From: Parietaria judaica
Lineage: Eukaryota > Streptophyta > Magnoliopsida > Rosales > Urticaceae
Reading direction: 5' to 3'
NCBI GenBank assembly: GCA_954871525.1
Contig: OX940867.1
Coordinates: 15,477,343-15,541,342 of the forward strand
Length of the DNA stretch: 64,000 nucleotides
Positions 57,927-64,000 of the stretch are shown here, piece by piece. The number at the start of each line of letters is the position of its first letter. The stretch's first letter is position 1. Under the pieces are notes generated by a model. The model saw nothing but the letters and a program-made list of their open reading frames with translations. It was not told the DNA's origin and did not search any database. The position numbers were made by a program, and so were the translations under genes.

Positions 57927-58787
57927 TTAGTGAGAGACGACTATGTTTAAAAGGGAGGCTCTAATTCTGATCAACCTCCTAAACACACTCTCTAAACCAC
58001 TCTCCACCCCATCAACAGCCTTCTCCAAAGCCTCCAATCTCCTTTGAGCCTCGCCGTAGTCGCACGCAATATCGATCAGCGAATCCACAGCTCGAAACTC
58101 ATTGACACGTGGACATCGAACCTCTAATTCCTCGTCTGCTTCACACGCTATAACCCGCTTGTGGACGAACTTTGACACGAGCGACCACCTTGTATAATTC
58201 CTTGAGTTGTCGGACACAGTTAGAAACGACAAGAGAGACTGGAACACCGAAACACTCGTCGTACACACTTCTCTCAGAGCCTCCATCACATCGTCATTTG
58301 TGGCCATCGCTTGAAATGCCTTATCGAATTGCTTCAGCGTGGAGAGAAGCTTCTTGGCTACCTTCTTGGTCATCTTTCTGAAGCGAGTGAAGCTCGAGAA
58401 ACTCGCTTCCAAGCTCGAATCGCGTTTGTTTCGGCTTCTTCGGAGAGCAGACTGAAGCTCTCGCACATGCGCGTTCGTCTCCTGGAGCACGTCTCTCGCG
58501 GAGCCGCACACGTCAAGAAGCCTCACCGAAGCGTCCAAGAGAGTGTCTCTGTGTTCCTCGCACGAGACTACTCGTTGCGTTGACCCCACGCTTAGAAGGC
58601 TCTCCACACGTCCGTACAAATCATCGAGCATTGCAAGGGCAGTGCAAAGGGTGTTGGAGTTGCTTAAGGCTGAAGAAACCTCTAGTGATCTGAGGGTGTT
58701 GAGCTGTTCTTCAACCCTAGCTACGCTTGGATGAGACCTCGAAGGAAAGCTAACAGTTCGAGCATGGTACTTTGTAGAAGCAACCAT
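57927..58787 (-). CDS. DUF241-family protein, complete, 286 residues
   Basis: A single minus-strand exon from the ATG at 58787. It starts MVASTKYHARTVSFPSRSHP, matching the family N-terminus, and ends with the diagnostic block EAQRRLEALEKAVDGVESGL followed by ESVFRRLIRIRASLLNIVVS. The central region RFRKMTKKVAKKLLSTLKQF is basic and helical. It clearly shares its end block with the protein at 46834-47715 but is diverged along its length, so this is an old duplication. Length is normal for DUF241. No signal peptide or membrane helix. A TATA-like AATAAATAG lies about 35-45 bases upstream of the ATG, on the minus strand, which would give only a very short leader. The 3' end lies 100 bases from the hAT MITE. 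Confidence 0.93.
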   Translation of the reverse strand: MVASTKYHARTVSFPSRSHPSVARVEEQLNTLRSLEVSSALSNSNTLCTALAMLDDLYGRVESLLSVGSTQRVVSCEEHRDTLLDASVRLLDVCGSARDVLQETNAHVRELQSALRRSRNKRDSSLEASFSSFTRFRKMTKKVAKKLLSTLKQFDKAFQAMATNDDVMEALREVCTTSVSVFQSLLSFLTVSDNSRNYTRWSLVSKFVHKRVIACEADEELEVRCPRVNEFRAVDSLIDIACDYGEAQRRLEALEKAVDGVESGLESVFRRLIRIRASLLNIVVSH

Positions 58788-58882
58788 TATAACTAGTAGT
58801 GATGCCTAAAGAAAGTTGTCTCTATTTATTATGAAATGTATCTGTATATATATATATATATATCCGTATACATACATGATAC

Positions 58883-58913
<31 letters not shown>

Positions 58914-59227
58914 ATATTATGAACAAAGAGGACATAAAATAGTGATGGAATATGGAGACCACGAGGTGGTTGCTTGGGAGTCCTAGAAGCTCGGTGAGAT
59001 TGTCGAGTCATTGGAAGGCAATAATTGCAATCATTTGATATTCGTTTCTTTGCCCATATACGCCTAAATACGATATGGGCACGTAAAAATATACGACTAT
59101 ATGTTTTGTCGTTTCTTTGTAAAAAAATAAATAATAAAAAGGGCTATAAAGTCCATATCGCTTATAGATATATAAGCTAGCTGCCTATGTTGTTGCTGAA
59201 ATCGGGTATCAACGATGTTGATGAGGC
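58788..59227. other. Upstream region of the DUF241 gene
   Basis: (AT)n runs at about 58847-58862 and 58882-58918; no gene. Confidence 0.6.
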
Positions 59228-59900
59228 TGTCTAGACAAGATTGTCTACACAACAATTATAAAGCACACAGAAACCAAATATGCGTAAAAGAAAGAACAAG
59301 TGAACACGCGATATTTGGTAACGCAGTTCGCGAACCCCTCGTGGGAACCTACTCTGCGGGGCACTGACCAAGAAGCTTTATTCCACTGGAAAATATTTAC
59401 ACAATGTTACACGGTCATGCAGGATACTTAAATGAGTTTAACAAGGGAATAGATAAACTCCCCCTCAAGACCAGATGCAGCTTGTGATCCGACTCCAGGG
59501 ACACAACTTGCTTCTCTTCAGAACAGTCTTGTGATGTCTTCAACTGTCTCCAGCTAGTCGTCACTTCTCTAAATCAAGATCTCAAGACTCTCCAGTTCTG
59601 ATTTAAGCAATTCGATGAATTTCGTTAAGAGTGCTCGATGTTCCAGCCACATCTAGGATAGGCTTTATACGCCGGTCTTCTTGGCATCCAAATAAGGAAA
59701 TCAGGGCACCACAATCAGCGGGATTAATGTCCCCAACGGTAACATCAATCAAATCAATTCAGACTCAATCAGATGAGCATATCGAATCGAGCTGGCTGAT
59801 CGTGGTGATAACTCCACGAAGATCTTTGAATCCAGCAGCATATCTCTTCAATAAATGCGCAGATCTTCAGTAACTTGTTGAACCAACCGATGTCTGGACA
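59228..59900 (-). repeat. LTR-like block with palindromic ends
   Basis: On the minus strand it starts TGTCCAGACATCGG and ends CTTGTCTAGACA, so the ends form the near palindrome TGTCTAGACA. It contains GCGTATAAAGCC (TATA-like, near 59660) and AATAAAGCTT (polyadenylation-like, near 59370) in LTR order. I found no target duplication (GAGGC versus ACCTG) and no primer site next to it, so it may be one LTR of a broken element. Confidence 0.4.
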
Positions 59901-61652
59901 ACCTGTTAATACAACACATAATGACAAAAACAAAAAGAACAAACAGTGTTCTTACAGTTGCTTGCACGATTGCGTCGAGAGCCTTAAAGCAATGACATTG
60001 TGGAGTACGTGGCGAGTGTGTAGGGTGTTCCTCAGGCACCAAAAAGTCAATAATGCAAAGAAGATATTGAGCAGATTTGAGTTGTCCACAGTGATACATG
60101 AAATAAAGCTTGCGTGAAAATTTATTTTATGGTCTAGTGGTTGGAAATTCCACGACGCCAACGCATACAGGGTTTTTTTTTTTTTAAGAGAACTTACTTA
60201 TCGTTGGATATACAGGGTGGACCTGCACGGCCCGAGCATGGAGCAGATTGGGGGAGCCCGCCTGCCAAGCCTAATATATCAGCACGGGCCTGTCCGATCC
60301 CGAGTTGGGCATTCAGGCCTCACAATTTCTTAGTTCTTAATTAACTTTAGTTGTTAGATCTCAAATTCTCAAACTATTATTGTTAATACATTATTTACTT
60401 ACATGGTCTTAGGACCAGTCGGCTGGGCCAGCCATATTTTTTTTTTTGGCCAACAGAAATGTTATTTGAATTGCACATCATGTATTTAGTATTTTTTATT
60501 TTCTTGTTTTATGTTGTAACGCCTTCTTTTTTCAGAGACCGTTAACCTTTATTTATTTCATCATAAGTTCCGGACCTTTTAAAATATTTGACAATCCGTA
60601 AAAGAAAATATATAACTGTTTAAATGTAGCGCGCTTATACTATTTTTAAAATACTATCAAGAGTTTAAAACACCAAGACAACCATGACCGGAGCGACATT
60701 TACAAGATGTCATCAAAAGACAAAATAGCGGAGCTCCTGGGTTTTCAAAAAATATAATACAACAAAATCCCATAGAGGCTTGTCTCGGATCGAGTCGTTC
60801 GCTGTATGTACCGTCTCTGTGCGGCGCTATTTAATTTTAATAAAATGTTATTCATATTATTAGTTTTATTATAAACAATACATGAATAAATGATCTAGAA
60901 GTAAACATTTAACAAAAGCAAACTAGAAAACAAGTTTCGCAAACACGTATTCACACCACACATAAACACTAAATCACACTTTATTATTATTGTGTTGTAG
61001 GGAGTACTTTTACGTATCTTACGCCTTAGGATTCTCTACTATACGGCACGGTGCGTCCCTCGAGAACAAGTCACCTGATACTTTATTTCAAATATCAGTT
61101 TCTTGGGTGCTAATGAAATTCTACTTTCACATCTATTCTACATGATAGCTATTTCCTATTAAGCGACAAATCTGTTCCTACCCAAAAACTGTAACAATGA
61201 ACCACACATACTTCATTTTTCAATTTAAATCGTTACGTAATTTTGTAGATACTACATGAACGTAGCTTTTATGAACGTAAGCCATGACGTTGAGCAAGCC
61301 TTCATCATCAAGCTTCTAATATGTTTATTATTATTGTATGGCTGAAAATAAAAACGTAAGTGGCAAGCAAACTTGGGTAACAAGTATGCTAGGATAAAAG
61401 TGTAATTTCATAGTCAATGTGTTGCCTATTTAAGCAACCTCTTTATCTCTTGTTTTCCATCTCAAAATTTTTGTATCTGATTATCAATAGAGATCAAATT
61501 CTCTCTCTCCAAAAACTCTCTCCACTCACTTCTCTCTCTGTTTCCTTCGTATATATATATATAAATAAAGAGTGGGAGTGGTGATTCAAACCAAAAGTGT
61601 TGGGCTTCATTCTTTTCTTTGGCAAAAGTTCCAAATCATTTTGGAACTAACA
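59901..61652. other. Intergenic DNA, ending in the 5' LTR of a copia element
   Basis: 60200-60330 is GC-rich (GGCCCGAGC, GGGCCTGTCC words) and unclassified. The TGTAACGCC start at about 60515 followed by TTCCGGACC resembles a gypsy LTR beginning but cannot be confirmed. The copia LTR ends at 61652 (GGAACTAACA) with a TATA-like CTATTTAAG near 61427; its start is not determinable because the partner LTR is outside the window. Confidence 0.45.
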
Positions 61653-61654
61653 TT

Positions 61655-61666
61655 TGGTATCAGAGC
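61655..61666 (+). promoter_or_regulatory. Primer-binding site, initiator tRNA-Met type
   Basis: TGGTATCAGAGC, two bases after the LTR end at 61652. Confidence 0.93.
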
Positions 61667-61810
61667 GAGGTTGTTAGTGTCGTTGTCAGGTCTCTTGAAA
61701 CTCTTAGTATGCTCTGTGGTTGCGGTTCCGACTGATCTTCCACATCAGAAACGATTTCTCGAGATTATTTTTGTGTGAGTTTTTCTTTGTGTCGAGGTAC
61801 CGCCAACACG

Positions 61811-62636
61811 ATGGGTGATCTCCAAGTTGTCGGAGAAAATCAAGAAACTCAACAACAACAACTACAACACATGGGCAACATGCATGATGTCCTATTTGCA
61901 AGGGCACGACCTATGGGAGGTCGTCGGCGGAGGCGAAACTACGCCGCCGGAGGAAGATGCTAACGGCACCCTACGCAAATGGAGAATCAAAGCAGGCAAA
62001 GCGATGTTTGCCCTGAAGACCACCGTTGAAGAAGAGATATTGGAGCACATTCGGGACGACAAGACGCCCAAAGAAGCATGGGAGACGTTTGTGACGCTTT
62101 TCTCAAAGAAGAATGACCCGAGGCTACAGGTCTTGGAGAACGAGCTGTTATCAATCTCACAACGCGACGTGACGATTGCTCAGTATTTTCACAAGGTCAA
62201 GTCGATATGTCGTAAGTTTAGCGATCTCGATCCGAAGTCCGTCATCGGAGAGGCTCGTATGAAGAGGATCATCATTCACGGCTTGAGATCGGAGTACCGA
62301 AGCTTCGTGATTGCTGTACAAGGATGGCCCGTTCAACCATCGCTTGTAGAGTTTGAGAATTTGCTGGCAAGCCAGGAAGCGATGGCGAAGCAAATGGCAA
62401 GCGTCACACTGAAGAACGAAGAGGAGAAGCATCTCTTGTTGACACATGAAGAGTGGGTGGCCAAGCAGAAGAAGAATCATGGAGTTGAGTCTTCTTCAAG
62501 CTCGTCGAGCCATGGCAGGTACGGCGGAGATAACCGAGCACGTGGTAGAGGCCGAGGACGAGGGCGAGGTCAAGAGCACAGTGAAGTGCTACAATTGTCA
62601 GAAACTCGGGCACTATGCATCAGAATGCCGCAGTAA
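61811..62636 (+). pseudogene. gag: Copia gag, frameshifted at both ends
   Basis: The natural start is the ATG at 61811 (MGDLQVVGE), but the gag frame beginning KIKKLNNNNYNTWATCMMSY is in another register, so a frameshift lies within the first ten codons. The gag domain then runs intact for about 230 residues. Near 62570 the Arg-Gly repeat goes out of frame and the reading ends at 62636, missing the zinc knuckle. A deletion of roughly 45 bases compared with the copy at 12695 explains this. Confidence 0.88.
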
Positions 62637-62841
62637 GAAGCACGGCGATGAAGCGAATCTGACAAGATTCCACGAAGACGAGCAAATGCTGATGTTCGCC
62701 CAGCAGGAGAGAAACGTTGAAGTACGGAGAGAGGAGGAGACGAGCGTCGAACGTGAGAGCGACGCTAAGCCCGGGCGAGAAGCGGTCGGAGAGAGGACCG
62801 ACCTGGAAGAGCCAGTCGACGTGAAGTCGAGCCCGAGCTGA
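62566..62841 (+). pseudogene. gag: Copia zinc knuckle and linker
   Basis: In a second frame: CYNCQKLGHYASECRSKKH (about 62587-62643), then an acidic linker ending at TGA 62841. It corresponds to 14128-14400 of the first copia. Confidence 0.85.
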
Positions 62842-63450
62842 TGATGGCCGAGAAAAGGCCTAGTCCAGAAAAGATGGCCGAAGAGACGGTTATGCTTATC
62901 GAGGACAAGGTTATTGCGAACCTCCTCGTAGACGGAGAGAAGAAAGTCTATACCGACGTCTGGTATTTAGACAATGGTGCAAGCAACAACATGACGGGAG
63001 ACCGAGCTAAGTTTAAAGAGCTCGACGAGAAAATCACAGGGAACGTGAAGTTCAGCGATGAATCGATCGTCGAAATCAGAGGCAGAGGGTCGATTCTGTT
63101 CCAGTGCAAGAACGGGGACCAACGCCTGCTGACTCAGGTTTACTACATCCCGAAGCTGAAGAGTAACATCATCAGCCTTGGTCAGATGACGGAAGTCGGC
63201 AACACGGTGGTGATGGCCGGCTCGTACCTGAAGATGTGGAACCAAAGCGGCGCCCTGTTGATGAAGGTGAAGAGAACGCCAAACAGGCTGTACAAGATAC
63301 TCCTGGAGACTGGCCAACCCGTCTGCTTAATGACGTCTCTAGCAGACCCGGCTTGGTTGTGGCACGCACGACTTGGGCACGTAAATTTCTACACGCTCAA
63401 GATGATGGGAGATAAGAAGATGGCATTTGGGGTTCCCAAGATTGAACACC
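62841..63450 (+). pseudogene. pol: Copia protease and pre-integrase region
   Basis: In a third frame: VMLIEDKVIANLLVDGEKKV, protease site YLDNGASNNMTGDRAKF (the usual NHM is NNM here), then HARLGHVNFYTLKMMG. After about 63450 the frame leaves register and stops at 63545. Confidence 0.9.
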
Positions 63451-63457
63451 CAACCAG

Positions 63458-64000
63458 CTCTGCGAATGCTGCATGGTCGCGAAACAGAAAAGAGTGCCAT
63501 TTCCGATCAAGGCCAAGTTCCGAGCAGAGCGACCCCTCCAACTAGTGCACGCTGACCTGTGTGGTCCAATCACCCCGGCTACCCTAGCTGGCAACAAGTA
63601 TTTCTTTTTGCTTGTTGACGACTACAGCCGTTGGATGTGGGTCTATACACTCAAGGAGAAGAGTGGAGCCCTTGAAGTTTTCAAGAAGTTCAAGAGGCTC
63701 GTGGAGAACCAGTCTGGACATAGACTGAAGACCCTGCAAATAGATCGAGGAGGCGAGTTCACGTCTCAGAGTTTTGCGGAGTACTGCGGAGAAGAAGGTG
63801 TAGAGCGACACCTCACTGCACCATACACCCCTCAACAGAACGGCGTGGTGGAAAGACGGAATCGGACCGTCATGGACACATCAAGGAGTTTGCTGAAAAG
63901 CATGCAAGTCCCAGCGAGGTTTTGGGGAGAAGCAGTACGACACGCGGTATACTTTCTGAACCGTCTACCGATGAAGGCGCTAGGAGAGCGCACCTCTTAC
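63458..64000 (+). pseudogene. pol: Copia integrase, continuing past the window
   Basis: Open from LCECCMVAKQKRVPFPIKA to the edge in the frame of position 63461. It contains DLCGPITPA, DDYSRWMWVYTL, QIDRGGEFTSQ and QNGVVERRNRTVMD, so the DDE residues are kept. The frame is intact here but out of register with the protease segment. Confidence 0.9.

Larger units (their letters stand above)
61655..64000 (+). mobile_element. Ty1-copia element, 5' part, decayed
   Basis: Primer site, gag, zinc knuckle, protease and integrase appear in copia order and run off the right edge. The proteins are close relatives of the copia at 12695-17826 (shared STVKCYNCQKLGH, DKVIANLLVDGEKKV and DNGAS motifs), but the coding is broken by at least four frameshifts. 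It is older than that copy. Confidence 0.93.

Noticed and set aside
60125..60190. GGTCTAGTGGTTGG, possible SINE A box
   Set aside because: No B box follows, and the poly-T run alone is not enough.

Overview
The window is nuclear DNA of a flowering plant, probably a eudicot. The evidence is very AT-rich intergenic DNA with long (AT)n runs, plant-type Ty1-copia and Ty3-gypsy retrotransposons, Helitrons with plant-type ends, hAT and MULE DNA transposons, and host genes of the plant-specific DUF241 family. No rRNA, tRNA, CRISPR array or bacterial-type gene organisation was seen.

Only three host genes are supported, all DUF241-like and all on the minus strand: a 5' fragment at 1-235, a complete single-exon gene at 46834-47715, and another at 57927-58787. 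They look like one dispersed tandem family whose spacers, above all the 46 kb gap between the first two, have been filled with transposons. Their function is not known from the sequence.

Layout: 2341-3169 is a hAT relic with an 8-bp target duplication. 4293-12693 holds two minus-strand Helitron candidates joined head to tail, carrying a solo copia LTR and a triplicated 363-bp repeat. 12695-17826 is a young copia element with 553-bp LTRs and a TAGAC duplication, inserted at the junction with a further Helitron end. 17831-30542 is read as a third minus-strand Helitron carrying a plus-strand Helitron (20020-23552), a long-TIR MULE (24811-25923) and a complete hAT transposon (25945-30356) with an apparently intact three-exon transposase. 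31104-43182 is a further Helitron nest with a small hAT (35857-36570) and a Pack-MULE carrying a KNL1-like gene fragment (38464-39732). 43947-45460 is a second Pack-MULE, carrying a CDC48 exon. After the second DUF241 gene come a minus-strand copia element inside an (AT)n tract (48852-54616), a gypsy LTR with a truncated leader (54741 to about 56075), a hAT MITE (57453-57825), the third DUF241 gene, an LTR-like block (59228-59900) and the 5' part of a decayed copia element running off the right edge.

The strongest calls rest on exact boundaries: target-site duplications were read directly for four hAT elements (8 bp), one Pack-MULE (9 bp), one full copia and one solo LTR (5 bp). Helitron extents are less certain because Helitrons leave no target duplication; their termini are visible, but pairing the ends is inference.
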